Notes under the pieces: model-generated
Databases searched by the model: none
What the model was told of the DNA's origin: nothing
The model's input: only the letters and a program-made list of their open reading frames with translations
Made by a program: the position numbers and the translations under genes
Assembly: GCF_001421515.1 (NCBI RefSeq)
Contig: NZ_LMKM01000034.1
Span: 62,001-126,000 of the forward strand
Length of the DNA stretch: 64,000 nucleotides
Direction: 5' to 3'
Source: Pedobacter sp. Leaf216
GTDB lineage: Bacteria > Bacteroidota > Bacteroidia > Sphingobacteriales > Sphingobacteriaceae
Shown here: in pieces, positions 41,321 through 50,303 of the stretch
How positions within the stretch are numbered: the stretch's first letter is position 1
How the letters are laid out: the number at the start of each line of letters is the position of its first letter

Positions 41321-41360
41321 TGATAAAACCTCTTCAATACTAATTGAAGAGGTTTTATCA
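41321..41360. terminator. perfect 18-bp inverted repeat, terminator of the aminotransferase gene
   Basis: TGATAAAACCTCTTCAAT and its exact complement enclose an ACTA loop. It is 11 bp beyond the stop of the minus-strand aminotransferase gene, and the arm provides its own T-rich end. It may work in both directions. Confidence 0.75.
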
Positions 41361-41371
41361 ATATCACAAGC

Positions 41372-42625
41372 TTATTTTAGCTTGCTTAAAGCTGCTTTAA
41401 TCCTCGGTAACATTTCTTTTATATCCTGCAAGGTACAGGCTCCAACTGATGCTCTGAACCAAGGCATACTATCTTCATTTCCGAAAGCAGAAAATGGAAC
41501 CAATGCTGCTCCTGCTTCTTTAATAAGATAGAAATTTACATCAGCACTATCTTTTAAAATCTGTCCATCTTCGGTAGTCTTTCCAATGTAATCGATTTTT
41601 ATTGTTAAATAAATAGCACCCATTGGCTCTACTGCGTCAACATTAAAACCATCAGCTTTTAAATCGTTAAAGCCGTTATAAAGTGCGTTTAAACTGTCTT
41701 GAATTTTATCCTTAAAGCTGTCCAAAAATGCATCAACATGTACTTCATCATTAAAATAGTTAGACATAGCCACCTGTTCCGCTTTTGGTGCCCAGGCACC
41801 CATATGACCAACAAGGGCTTTCATCCTATTGATAATATCTTCCGGACCAAAACCCCAACCCACACGCACACCTGTTGCAGCTAAACATTTAGAACTACCA
41901 TCTACAAATACTGTGAACGGCCTCATTTCCGGACGTAAAGAAACTGGATTTACATGCTCTTTTCCAAAAGTTAAAAGTGAATAAATCTGATCATACATCA
42001 TATATAATGGTTTCTCATCAGCTCCACGTGAAGCATTTTCTTCCAAAACTGCATCACATATTTCAGCCAACGAATCGGCATCGAACATCGTTCCGGTAGG
42101 GTTTAAAGGCGAACATAACGCCAATAAAGTTGCACCTTTTAAATGAGGTTTTAACTGAGCAGCTGTTGGCATAAAATTATGCGCTGCATCGGTTTCTACT
42201 GCAATGGTTTTTGCCGAAGTTAAGTGCGAGTAATGGTTGTTATTCCATGATGGTGCAGGGAAAACCACGGTATCTCCAGGATCGATCAAAGCCAGGTATG
42301 TGGCATAAATTAACGGACGGGAACCTCCAGATACTAAAATACTATTGGTATTGTATTCCAATCCAAACCTATCCTTTAACAATTCTGAAACTGTTTCTCT
42401 TAGGGGTAAAACACCATCAGCAGGTGGATAATTGGTTTGATTGGCGTTATAAGCCTCCACAATTCCAGCCTTTAACTCAGTTGGTATCGGGTAAATATTT
42501 GAATCAAAATCACCTATGGTTAAGTTAGCGATTGAAGCACCCTTGCGTTTCATTTCGTTAACCTCGTTACCAATTTTTATAATTTCTGAACCAATTAATG
42601 AACTGGCTAATACTGAAACTTTCAT
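41372..42625 (-). CDS. class I aspartate-type aminotransferase
   Basis: 417 residues of fold type I. The substrate-binding N-terminus is FDSNIYPIPTEL. ALCSPLNPTGTMFD carries the conserved N-P-T-G, and FVDGSSKCLAATGVRVGWG holds the PLP Lys with the R-x-G-W signature. PWFRASVGAC supplies the C-terminal carboxylate-binding Arg. It transaminates an amino acid with 2-oxoglutarate; aspartate is likely but not proven. It lies downstream of the arginine operon and TA module on the same strand, with its own 11-bp-distant terminator. Aspartate made by such an enzyme is the argininosuccinate synthase substrate, so a link to arginine synthesis is plausible. Confidence 0.85.
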   Translation of the reverse strand: MKVSVLASSLIGSEIIKIGNEVNEMKRKGASIANLTIGDFDSNIYPIPTELKAGIVEAYNANQTNYPPADGVLPLRETVSELLKDRFGLEYNTNSILVSGGSRPLIYATYLALIDPGDTVVFPAPSWNNNHYSHLTSAKTIAVETDAAHNFMPTAAQLKPHLKGATLLALCSPLNPTGTMFDADSLAEICDAVLEENASRGADEKPLYMMYDQIYSLLTFGKEHVNPVSLRPEMRPFTVFVDGSSKCLAATGVRVGWGFGPEDIINRMKALVGHMGAWAPKAEQVAMSNYFNDEVHVDAFLDSFKDKIQDSLNALYNGFNDLKADGFNVDAVEPMGAIYLTIKIDYIGKTTEDGQILKDSADVNFYLIKEAGAALVPFSAFGNEDSMPWFRASVGACTLQDIKEMLPRIKAALSKLK

Positions 42626-42733
42626 CTGTTTATATTTTCGTTATGTTGATCCGCCATCATGATTTGATAGTAATTCCATTATGGAACATCATAAAGAAGT
42701 GATCCTGTATGTTGAATGCTGATGTTAGCAGCT

Positions 42734-43066
42734 TTATAATGCTTTTATTATTATTTGAAGTTCCTTTTTATCAATACTACTTTCTTCCGATTTATCGTAG
42801 AGTGTTAACATATTAATAATTGTACCATCAGCACGGTTAGAAACTAAATAAGTTATTATTCTAAATCCGCCGCTTTTACCTTTTCCTTTGCTTTTTACAG
42901 CAAGCCTAATTTTATATAAACCTGCGCCCAGATCATTGCCTTGGTGTGGATTTTCAAGAAGTTGTTCTTCAAGCCGATAAAGATCTTCTACCAGGGAAAG
43001 GTATTTCTTTTTATAGATTTTAGCTTTCTTGATAAATACAGCTGAATAAATAACCTCATTAACCAT
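42734..43066 (-). CDS. RelE-superfamily toxin (intact paralogue of 12314 toxin)
   Basis: 110 residues. Its core LYKIRLAVKSKGKGKSGGFR (about 49-68) is the diagnostic stretch of this RelE/HigB-like family and aligns with the interrupted toxin at 12314-12643. The C-terminus NMLTLYDKSEESSIDKKELQ also matches that of the broken copy (LLSIYDKSDQDSISEKELE). Such toxins typically cut mRNA on the ribosome. Its ATG overlaps the antitoxin stop by 1 nt. No interruption is visible. Confidence 0.82.
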   Translation of the reverse strand: MVNEVIYSAVFIKKAKIYKKKYLSLVEDLYRLEEQLLENPHQGNDLGAGLYKIRLAVKSKGKGKSGGFRIITYLVSNRADGTIINMLTLYDKSEESSIDKKELQIIIKAL

Positions 43067-43254
43067 TAAATGTCTTTTAAACTTAAAGACTTCCGTTTAC
43101 CTTGCTGTATCTCTTTAATTTCTTTTAAAGCCTGGGCAATTTCAGAAGTTATCTGGTTAGTTGGTTCTGATTTAACTTTTGCACCAATTTTGCTAAGGAA
43201 TTCTTTCACAAAACCTGCATCTTTATCCTTAATTTCTATTGTTAAAGTCGTCAT
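43066..43254 (-). CDS. antitoxin of the RelE-type module next to argH
   Basis: 62 residues (MTTLTIEIKDKDAGFVKEFL) with a short strand, a helix and a GKRKSLSLKDI tail. It begins 18 bp after the argH stop, in the same direction, so read-through from the arginine operon is possible. A TAAATTTG box (43267-43260) reaches into the end of argH and ends 5 nt before the ATG, giving the module its own start. Confidence 0.78.
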   Translation of the reverse strand: MTTLTIEIKDKDAGFVKEFLSKIGAKVKSEPTNQITSEIAQALKEIKEIQQGKRKSLSLKDI

Positions 43255-43272
43255 AGCTACAAATTTAGCAAA

Positions 43273-44604
43273 TTATTTAACCAAATCTTCTATTGCTTTA
43301 TTCACTTTCCCGAAACCAAATTGATCCAATACATTCTGCATGGCTGTAACGATTTGCTCGTTGCACAGGTTGCCGATGCTGCCTTCATGTGTGTGATGTA
43401 TTTGGCCGGATGGTGCAAAACTACCATTTTCTATCTGCTCGCCAACAATTTTGTAAGCTTCTCTAAATGGAACGCCTTGCAAAGCAAGATCATTCACCAC
43501 TTCAACACTAAATAGGTAGTCGTATTTTTTATCTTTTAGAATATCATCTTTTATAGTGATGTTCTGAAACATAAAAGTGGCGATCTCCAAACATTCGTTT
43601 AACGAGGTAATGGCTGGAAATAGGTTTTCTTTTAACAATTGTAAATCGCGGTGATAACCAGAAGGCAAGTTGGTAATCATCATGGCTATTTCATTCGGCA
43701 AAGCCTGGATTTTATTGCAGCGCGAGCGGATCAACTCAAAAACATCAGGATTTTTTTTGTGTGGCATAATGCTTGAACCTGTGGTAAGCTCTGCCGGAAA
43801 ACTGATGAACCCAAAATTTTGATTGATAAATAAACACACATCCATAGCCATTTTAGCCAATGTTGCCGCAACAGCAGACATGGCCTGACCTAGAATTCTT
43901 TCTGTTTTACCACGACCCATCTGAGCATAAACCACATTATAGTTTAAGCTTTCAAAGCCCAGCAAATTTGTTGTTAAAGTTCTGTTTAAAGGGAATGAAG
44001 AACCGTAACCGGCGGCAGAACCGAGAGGGTTTTTATTGCATATTTTCCACGCAGCCAACATCAGTTCCATATCATCAGCAAGGCTCTCTGCATATGCACC
44101 AAACCACAAACCAAATGAAGATGGCATGGCAATCTGCAAATGCGTATAACCCGGCATCAATTTATCTTTGTGCGTATTGCTTAACTCAATTAACTGATTA
44201 AATAAGGTTGATGTTTGCCCAACCATATCTTCTATACAAGCCCTGAAAAACAACTTTAAATCTACCAAAACCTGATCATTACGTGATCTGCCACTATGAA
44301 TTTTCTTACCGGCTTCTCCAATGCGTTGGGTTAGCAGCCATTCTACCTGAGAGTGTACATCTTCTACACTGTCTTCGATGGTGAAGTTTCCGGCTTCAAT
44401 TTGTGCATAAATATTTTTCAGCTCTTGCTGAACTGTTTGCAATTCTTCGGCGGTTAGCAAATTAATGGTTTCCAACATTTGAGTATGCGCCAAAGAGCCC
44501 AATACATCAAACTTTGCCATTTGCAAATCCAGTTCACGGTCTTTCCCAACGGTAAAACTTTCTACAAATTGATTAACATCTATATTTTTTTGCCAGATTT
44601 TCAT
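43273..44604 (-). CDS. argH: argininosuccinate lyase
   Basis: 443 residues of the fumarase/aspartase superfamily. The signature loop GSSIMPHKKNPD (about 272-283) contains the catalytic Ser of the flexible loop, and SVEDVHSQVEW and HSGRSRNDQVLVDLKLF are the other conserved blocks. It splits argininosuccinate to arginine and fumarate, the last step of the pathway. It is the last arginine gene of the minus-strand cluster, separated from argE by 221 bp with no clear terminator. Confidence 0.95.
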   Translation of the reverse strand: MKIWQKNIDVNQFVESFTVGKDRELDLQMAKFDVLGSLAHTQMLETINLLTAEELQTVQQELKNIYAQIEAGNFTIEDSVEDVHSQVEWLLTQRIGEAGKKIHSGRSRNDQVLVDLKLFFRACIEDMVGQTSTLFNQLIELSNTHKDKLMPGYTHLQIAMPSSFGLWFGAYAESLADDMELMLAAWKICNKNPLGSAAGYGSSFPLNRTLTTNLLGFESLNYNVVYAQMGRGKTERILGQAMSAVAATLAKMAMDVCLFINQNFGFISFPAELTTGSSIMPHKKNPDVFELIRSRCNKIQALPNEIAMMITNLPSGYHRDLQLLKENLFPAITSLNECLEIATFMFQNITIKDDILKDKKYDYLFSVEVVNDLALQGVPFREAYKIVGEQIENGSFAPSGQIHHTHEGSIGNLCNEQIVTAMQNVLDQFGFGKVNKAIEDLVK

Positions 44605-44825
44605 TCTATCTCATTTTAAAAGATAATGAACTCCGCTAAGCAGATTCATTATAATTTTATTTAACTATGGAATTATAAAGTTTTACGGATTTTGCAAATA
44701 TTTTGAACATTGTTCAGGATTTATTACAGTTCCAGGCAAGAAAACCCATCCTGTGCTGTAAAACCATCTATTAATTCTTTTTTATCGAATAAAGTGTTTG
44801 CTATACATACCTCCCAATGACCGTT

Positions 44826-45890
44826 TTATTGTACAACCGGTTTTAGCATATTTACATATCCCTCAACACCCTCTGCCACCTCGTTAACATACAAAAACTC
44901 ATCGGCCATGTGTGAACGACCTGAAAAACCTGGGCCGCATTTTACGGATGGAATATCCAGCAAGGCCTGATCCGACGTGGTTGGTGAACCATAAGTAGTT
45001 CTTCCAAGCGAAACACCAGCCTGCACAACGGGATGGTTTTTATCAATTGAAGATGGCTTTAAACGGATAGAACGCGGAGTTACGTCACAATCCACGTTCG
45101 AACGGATAATTTCTAAAACCTCTTCATTGGTATAAGCATCAGTAACCCGAACATCTACGGTGAAAGTACAATTAGCAGGAACAACGTTATGTTGAGAACC
45201 TGCATTAATAATGGTAACCGTCATTTTTAAAGAACCAAAAACTTCTGATACCTTGGGAAACTGATAATTTCTAAACCATTCGATATCTTTTAGGGCTTTG
45301 TAAATGGCATTCTCTCCTTCTTCGCGGGCAGCATGACCTGCTTTTCCTTGCGCTACACAATCCAGCACCAATAAACCCCGTTCGGCAATTGCTAAATTCA
45401 TTTCTGTTGGTTCGCCAACTATACCAAATTTCAATTCGCCTAAATCTGGCAAAACCAATTCTAAACCATTATTACCAGAAATTTCTTCCTCAGCAGTTGC
45501 GGCCAGACAGATGTTGTATTTTAAATTTTCTTGCTCGTAATAATATAAAAAGGCACCTATTAAAGAAACTAAACAACCTCCAGCATCGTTACTGCCCAAA
45601 CCAAATAACTTATCGCCTTCAATTGCAGCATCATAAGGATCGCGGGTATAACCTGAATTTGGCTTAACCGTATCGTGATGTGAATTTAAAAGTAATGTGG
45701 GCTTTTTTGCATCAAAATGCTTGTTGTAAGCCCAAATGTTATTCATTTTACGCTGAGTTTTAACCCCTCGCTCTTCCAAAAATTGAGCGATTAAATTCGC
45801 TGTCCGGTCTTCTTCTTTACTGAAAGATTGGATGCGGATTAACTGTCGCAATAAATCCAGACTTTCTTTTTGTATATTTTCTAATGACAT
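44826..45890 (-). CDS. argE: M20 family deacylase of arginine synthesis (ArgE-like)
   Basis: 354 residues with M20 zinc-peptidase features. LLLNSHHDTVKPNSGYT holds the first His-x-Asp, GLGSNDAGGC the bridging Asp, and AATAEEEISGNNGLE the Glu-Glu pair; MADEFLYVNEV is at the C-terminus. A lid domain covers about 165-270. In pathways with an ArgF'-type carbamoyltransferase the substrate is N-acylcitrulline rather than N-acetylornithine. Given ArgF' nearby, this enzyme probably releases citrulline from N-succinyl- or N-acetylcitrulline. It lies between proC and argH on the same strand. Confidence 0.88.
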   Translation of the reverse strand: MSLENIQKESLDLLRQLIRIQSFSKEEDRTANLIAQFLEERGVKTQRKMNNIWAYNKHFDAKKPTLLLNSHHDTVKPNSGYTRDPYDAAIEGDKLFGLGSNDAGGCLVSLIGAFLYYYEQENLKYNICLAATAEEEISGNNGLELVLPDLGELKFGIVGEPTEMNLAIAERGLLVLDCVAQGKAGHAAREEGENAIYKALKDIEWFRNYQFPKVSEVFGSLKMTVTIINAGSQHNVVPANCTFTVDVRVTDAYTNEEVLEIIRSNVDCDVTPRSIRLKPSSIDKNHPVVQAGVSLGRTTYGSPTTSDQALLDIPSVKCGPGFSGRSHMADEFLYVNEVAEGVEGYVNMLKPVVQ

Positions 45891-46001
45891 ATTATCAAGT
45901 AGTTGGCATCCGGTATCAAGACTGGGTCTTTAAACCTTTTACCTTTATTATCTTTCAGTTTCAATTTTAAGATTGGTAATAAAAACCAAACCCTACATTA
46001 C

Positions 46002-46811
46002 CTAACCTTCTTTTGTGTATAAATTCCCTGCTTTTAAAGCCGAAAGCTTAATACCTTTAATTAATGAAGAACTAAAACCATTGTGTTCCATTTCGTTTAA
46101 TCCGGCAATGGTACAACCTTTCGGCGAAGTTACTTTATCTATCTCTGATTCTGGGTGTGTTCCGTGCAATAAAAGCAAATCTGCTGCTCCTTTTGCCGTT
46201 TGAACTGCCATTTTTAAAGCTTCATCGGCATGGAAACCAATTTCTACCCCACCTTGCGATGCAGCCCTGATGGCCCTTAAAAAAAACGCAATTCCACAGG
46301 CACAAAGCGCTGTAGCAGAAGTCATTAAATCCTCATTTATTTTCACAACCGAGCCTACAGTTTCGAACATTCTGGTCACATCTTCAATATTTTCCGATGA
46401 AGCATTATCGCTTGCCATACATGTCATGGATTGCCCGATGGCAATTGCCGTATTTGGCATTACACGGATTACCTCTACCTCCTCACCTAATTTTTCTCTA
46501 ACCGCTGCACAACTCACCCCTGAGATAACCGAAATAACCAAATGTTTTGCGGCATCTATCGAAGTGTTAATTTCATCTAAAACGGTATTTAATTGTTGGG
46601 GCAGAACAGCCAAAATTACAACATCAGCATCAACCACAGCCTGTTTATTGTTATTGCTAACGTTAAAACCAGCTTCTGCGAAAGATTTTAAATGATCGGT
46701 ATTTCTACGGGTAAGCGTAATATCGGCAGCTTGAGCAAAGTTGGCCTTTACTAAGCCTTTTGCTAAAGATAAACCGATGTTTCCACTACCAATTATGGCT
46801 ATTTTTTTCAT
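46002..46811 (-). CDS. proC: pyrroline-5-carboxylate reductase
   Basis: 269 residues. The N-terminal Rossmann motif is IAIIGSGNIGLSLAKGL (Gly 8, 10, 13 region), and VEVIRVMPNTAIAIGQSMT is the conserved ProC strand. The C-terminal dimerisation helix carries KVTSPKGCTIAGLNEMEHNG, the ProC signature (normally T-S-P-G-G-T-T; here K-G-C-T). It makes proline from pyrroline-5-carboxylate with NAD(P)H. Its place inside the arginine operon is common in Bacteroidota. The substitution of the usual Gly-Gly-Thr by Lys-Gly-Cys is a small oddity. Confidence 0.92.
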   Translation of the reverse strand: MKKIAIIGSGNIGLSLAKGLVKANFAQAADITLTRRNTDHLKSFAEAGFNVSNNNKQAVVDADVVILAVLPQQLNTVLDEINTSIDAAKHLVISVISGVSCAAVREKLGEEVEVIRVMPNTAIAIGQSMTCMASDNASSENIEDVTRMFETVGSVVKINEDLMTSATALCACGIAFFLRAIRAASQGGVEIGFHADEALKMAVQTAKGAADLLLLHGTHPESEIDKVTSPKGCTIAGLNEMEHNGFSSSLIKGIKLSALKAGNLYTKEG

Positions 46812-47130
46812 GTGGTTCGTTTTTATATTGTTTCAGTTGATTACTGATTAATTTTCTTTGGAAAAGTAATTGCAGTAATGCTATTGATATTTAGTCCTGC
46901 TATCCGTTACAAGCCCGATGAAAAATCGGGGCTTTTCAATACTATCAGGTTTATTTTGCAAAAGCAGCAGTAATCGGTTTCTTTTCCTAGCTAGCCCATT
47001 ATTTTTACACGATTAAGAACATCAGACTAAAAATTCTTTGCATGCTTCGTGCTTTAGTGGTCAAAATGCTTAAAAAATATTTCTAGGCACATCGCTAATA
47101 CCTTTTCCTTCAACCTTTTTGCCTTCAACC
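46812..47130. other. proC-argB gap with a hairpin repeat
   Basis: A 319-bp gap within the arginine cluster. It contains a structured element from about 46890 to 46955. TTTAGTCCTGCTATCCG opens it, AAGCCCGAT (46911-46919) pairs with ATCGGGGCTT (46925-46934) apart from one bulged G, and ACTATCAGGTTTATT closes it. The ends resemble a dispersed repeat that I recall from other Bacteroidota intergenic regions. No gene is seen in the rest. Confidence 0.5.
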
Positions 47131-47919
47131 TTATTTCAGCATCTTAGTTCCAAAAGTTTCTGCTGCAAGTTCAGCAAGCTCATCGGCTTTTCCTATATAT
47201 ACTGCCGAAACCCCTTTTTTAATTGCTTCAAAGGCATTGTGTAATTTTGGGATCATACCACCTTGTACGGTTCCATCGGCTTTTAAACCTTCAAATTCAT
47301 CAGCCTTGATTTCTTTTACAACAGAACCGTCATCATTTACATCTTTGAGTACACCCTTTTTCTCAAAGCAATATACCAAACGTGTTTCGTATAATGATGA
47401 CATTGCCACTGCAACGGAAGATGCAATGGTATCGGCATTGGTGTTTAAAAGCTGAGTATCCCCATCGTGTGTTATGGCGCATAATACAGGCACCAAACCG
47501 GCAGTTAGTAAAGAATCTAAAGTTGTTGCAGAAACAGAATTTTCATCCAGATCACCCACTAAGCCGTAATCAATTTCTTTAACCGGACGTTTTTTTGCTT
47601 TGATGATATTTCCATCAGCACCTGTTAAGCCAATGGCATTGCTTCCTTTGGCTTGCAACTGCGCAACCATATTTTTATTAATCAATCCGGCATATACCAT
47701 GGTTACAATCCGCAGGGTTTCGATATCAGTAATTCTTCTACCCTCAACCATTTTAGCTTCAATGCCTAACGATTCTCCTAATTCAGTTGCAATTTTACCC
47801 CCGCCGTGCACCAGAATTTTATCTCCTGGCAATGCTGTAAAATCCAATAAAAACTGATGCAGGTTTTCGGAATTATCGATAACATTTCCACCGATTTTTA
47901 TGATTGTGAGTTGTTTCAT
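47131..47919 (-). CDS. argB: acetylglutamate kinase-family enzyme
   Basis: 262 residues of the amino acid kinase family. The N-terminal phosphate loop is TIIKIGGNVIDN, then ILVHGGGKIATELG, RRITDIETLRIVTMVYAG, and the ATP site AIGLTGADGNIIKA. LLNTNADTIASSVAVAMS and GGMIPKLHNAFEAIKKG are also typical. It phosphorylates the acylated glutamate of the arginine pathway; in this organism the acyl group may be succinyl rather than acetyl (see argF'). It follows argF' in the minus-strand operon with a 112-bp gap. Confidence 0.93.
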   Translation of the reverse strand: MKQLTIIKIGGNVIDNSENLHQFLLDFTALPGDKILVHGGGKIATELGESLGIEAKMVEGRRITDIETLRIVTMVYAGLINKNMVAQLQAKGSNAIGLTGADGNIIKAKKRPVKEIDYGLVGDLDENSVSATTLDSLLTAGLVPVLCAITHDGDTQLLNTNADTIASSVAVAMSSLYETRLVYCFEKKGVLKDVNDDGSVVKEIKADEFEGLKADGTVQGGMIPKLHNAFEAIKKGVSAVYIGKADELAELAAETFGTKMLK

Positions 47920-48031
47920 AATTTATTCTTATCGTGGTTCGTGTCTCCACCAAACACATTAATACTTTTGTTTTACCATATTAACAATTTCGGCTCTTGA
48001 GAACACAAGCCTAGGCACATGGCAATAGTTA

Positions 48032-49006
48032 TTATTTCAATTCCTCCAATATCGCTTTAATCACCGCCTGTGCAGCCCATAAACGGTTCCCGGCTTCGTG
48101 GATCACCAAAGAATTTGGTCCGTCCAATATCTCTGAGGACAATTCCAGATCACGGCGCACTGGCAGGCAATGCATCACTTTAGCATTGTTGGTAAACTTC
48201 AACTTCTCGTTATTCATCATCCAGCCATCCGGATAAGTTAATACCTTTCCGTATTCTTTGTAACTGCTCCAGTTTTTTACATAAACATAATCTGCGCCAG
48301 CCAAAGCTTCTTCTAAATTGTATTGAATATCGGCATTTGGTGTAAAATCTTCTGAAAGTTCATAACCCTCGGGCTGGGCGATGGTAAAATCTATCATCCC
48401 CTCGGCCTGGGCTTTACACATCCACTCTGCAAAAGAGTTTGGCACCGCCTGAGGTAATGCTTTAACATGAGGTGCCCAAGCTAAAACTACCTTAGGTTTG
48501 CGGCCATCAGGTTGCTTTGTCCAGGTTTCGTGGATGGTGATAATATCAGCAAAGCTCTGTAAAGGGTGACGCGTTGCACTCTCTAAACTTACTACTGGTA
48601 CAGCACAATATTTCACAAATTTATTAAAGAAATCTTCGCTGTAATCTTCCTCACGGTTATTTAATTTCGGGAAAGAACGAAGGCCTAAAATATCACAATA
48701 CTGGCCCATAACGGCAGCTGCTTCGCGGATATGTTCAACTGTTGAGCCGTTCATTACCACACCATCCTGCGTTTCCAAAGCCCAACCTTCTTTATCCATG
48801 TTCATCACCATAACATTCATACCCAGGTTTAGAGCAGCTTTTTGCGTACTTAAACGGGTACGTAAACTTGGATTCATGAATACTAAGCCCAAGGTTTTAT
48901 TTTTACCTAAACCTTGGTGCGCGTAAGGATTTGCTTTTAATGCAAGAGCATCATTTACAAATTGTTTGATGCTTGGAACATCATGTACGGAAGTGAAAAG
49001 TTTCAT
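48032..49006 (-). CDS. argF': N-acylornithine carbamoyltransferase (ArgF', likely succinyl type)
   Basis: 324 residues of the carbamoyltransferase fold. The carbamoyl-phosphate motif is FMNPSLRTRLS (about 43-53), and VMHCLPVRRD lies near the C-terminus. The 80s/90s loop reads VMNGSTVEHI: at the position that is Glu92 in Xanthomonas N-acetylornithine carbamoyltransferase and Pro90 in the Bacteroides fragilis N-succinylornithine enzyme, this protein has Val90. Published mutants at this site, as I recall, shift specificity to succinyl when Glu is lost. So it probably carbamoylates N-succinylornithine to N-succinylcitrulline. It sits between argB and argD. Confidence 0.92.
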   Translation of the reverse strand: MKLFTSVHDVPSIKQFVNDALALKANPYAHQGLGKNKTLGLVFMNPSLRTRLSTQKAALNLGMNVMVMNMDKEGWALETQDGVVMNGSTVEHIREAAAVMGQYCDILGLRSFPKLNNREEDYSEDFFNKFVKYCAVPVVSLESATRHPLQSFADIITIHETWTKQPDGRKPKVVLAWAPHVKALPQAVPNSFAEWMCKAQAEGMIDFTIAQPEGYELSEDFTPNADIQYNLEEALAGADYVYVKNWSSYKEYGKVLTYPDGWMMNNEKLKFTNNAKVMHCLPVRRDLELSSEILDGPNSLVIHEAGNRLWAAQAVIKAILEELK

Positions 49007-49035
49007 TTTTAATATAAATTAATTTATCCCTGATC

Positions 49036-49116
49036 CGTCACTCTGAATTTATTTCAGGGTCTTTTTCTACTGTAGATGCTGAAATAAATCCGATAACTAT
49101 CGGATCAGCATGACGA
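49036..49116. repeat. intergenic hairpin repeat, CGTCA...TGACG family (copy 2)
   Basis: CGTCACTCTGA at the left end pairs with TCAGCATGACG at the right end with the same two mismatch positions as copy 1 at 32988-33054. It shares the CTGAATTTATTTCAGGGTCT core. It lies between argD and argF'. Confidence 0.75.
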
Positions 49117-49135
49117 TCGACCAAATACACAATAT

Positions 49136-50266
49136 CTATTTTACTAATTTTCTAAAAGCAGCTAAAAATTCATCAGCATGTGCTTTTGTTAAATTTAAAG
49201 CTGGCAGTAAACGGATTACGTTAGGTTTTGCCTCACCTGTAAAAATATGATGGGTAAACAATAATTCTTTTTTTACATGTGCGAGTTCTGCAGGTAATTC
49301 GATACCGATCATTAAGCCACGGCCACGAACCTCTACAACCTGCTCAAATTTTTTCAATTCGGTAACCAAATAATCGCCAATTTCTTCAGCGTTTTTCATT
49401 AAGTTATCTTGTTCCATTACTTCGAGCACTGCCAAAGCGGCCGCACAGGCTAAATGGTTACCTCCAAAGGTTGTACCCAACTCGCCGTGCCAAGGTTTAA
49501 ATTTTGGGGCGATAGAGATTCCCGCTACCGGAAAGCCGTTACCCATCCCCTTTGCCATGGTATATACATCGGCTTCAACACCGGAGTAATCATGCGAGTA
49601 AAAAAGGCCTGTTCTGCCATAACCGCATTGAACTGAATCGGCAATGTATACAGCATTATATTGATCACAAAGTGAACGGATTTTTTGTAAGAAACTTTTT
49701 GGTGCTTCCTTTATGCCCCCAACGCCCTGGATACCTTCGATAATTACTGCCGAAATTTCATCGCCTTGTGCTTTAAAAGTATCTTCTAAAGCCACCTCAT
49801 TGTTAAATGGCAAGAAGATAACATTTTCTGTCTGGTTAACTGGTGCTACAATTTTAGGATTATCAGTTACGGCAACAGCCAACGATGTACGTCCGTGGAA
49901 AGCACCGGTAAAAGCAATTACTTTTTTTCTTCCATTGTAAAATGAAGCCAATTTTAAAGCATTCTCGTTAGCTTCGGCACCTGAATTACACAAAAATAAT
50001 TGGAAATCCTTTTTGCCAGACACTTCACCAAGCTTTTCTGCAAGTTGAACCTGCAAAGGAATTTTTACTGAATTTGAATAAAAACCAACTTTATTTAACT
50101 GATCAGTCAAACGGCTAACGTAGTGAGGGTTGGTGTGGCCGATTGAAATTACGGCATGTCCGCCATATAAATCTAAATATTGTTGTCCGTTAGCATCCCA
50201 AACATTACTGCCTGCTGCTTTGGTTATTTCTATATCGTTAAGTGGGTAAACGTCGAATAGTTGCAT
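49136..50266 (-). CDS. argD: acylornithine aminotransferase
   Basis: 376 residues of class III fold-type-I aminotransferases. FLCNSGAEANENALKLA and IAFTGAFHGRTSLAVAVT bind the PLP phosphate, IADSVQCGYGRTG contains the PLP-ring Asp, and TMAKGMGNGFPVAG has the Schiff-base Lys. GELGTTFGGNHLACAAALA completes the set. It converts acylglutamate semialdehyde and glutamate to acylornithine and 2-oxoglutarate. It lies downstream of the S23 cassette that separates it from argC; by analogy with ArgF' the natural acyl group may be succinyl. Confidence 0.94.
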   Translation of the reverse strand: MQLFDVYPLNDIEITKAAGSNVWDANGQQYLDLYGGHAVISIGHTNPHYVSRLTDQLNKVGFYSNSVKIPLQVQLAEKLGEVSGKKDFQLFLCNSGAEANENALKLASFYNGRKKVIAFTGAFHGRTSLAVAVTDNPKIVAPVNQTENVIFLPFNNEVALEDTFKAQGDEISAVIIEGIQGVGGIKEAPKSFLQKIRSLCDQYNAVYIADSVQCGYGRTGLFYSHDYSGVEADVYTMAKGMGNGFPVAGISIAPKFKPWHGELGTTFGGNHLACAAALAVLEVMEQDNLMKNAEEIGDYLVTELKKFEQVVEVRGRGLMIGIELPAELAHVKKELLFTHHIFTGEAKPNVIRLLPALNLTKAHADEFLAAFRKLVK

Positions 50267-50287
50267 TTTATAAGGTATAAGGTTTGA

Positions 50288-50303
50288 GGTGTAGGGTTTA
50301 AGG
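50288..50303. repeat. left inverted-repeat arm of the S23 cassette
   Basis: GGTGTAGGGTTTAAGG. It pairs with 50684-50699 over all 16 positions if one G-U pair is allowed. It overlaps the last codons and stop of the S23 gene. Confidence 0.75.
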
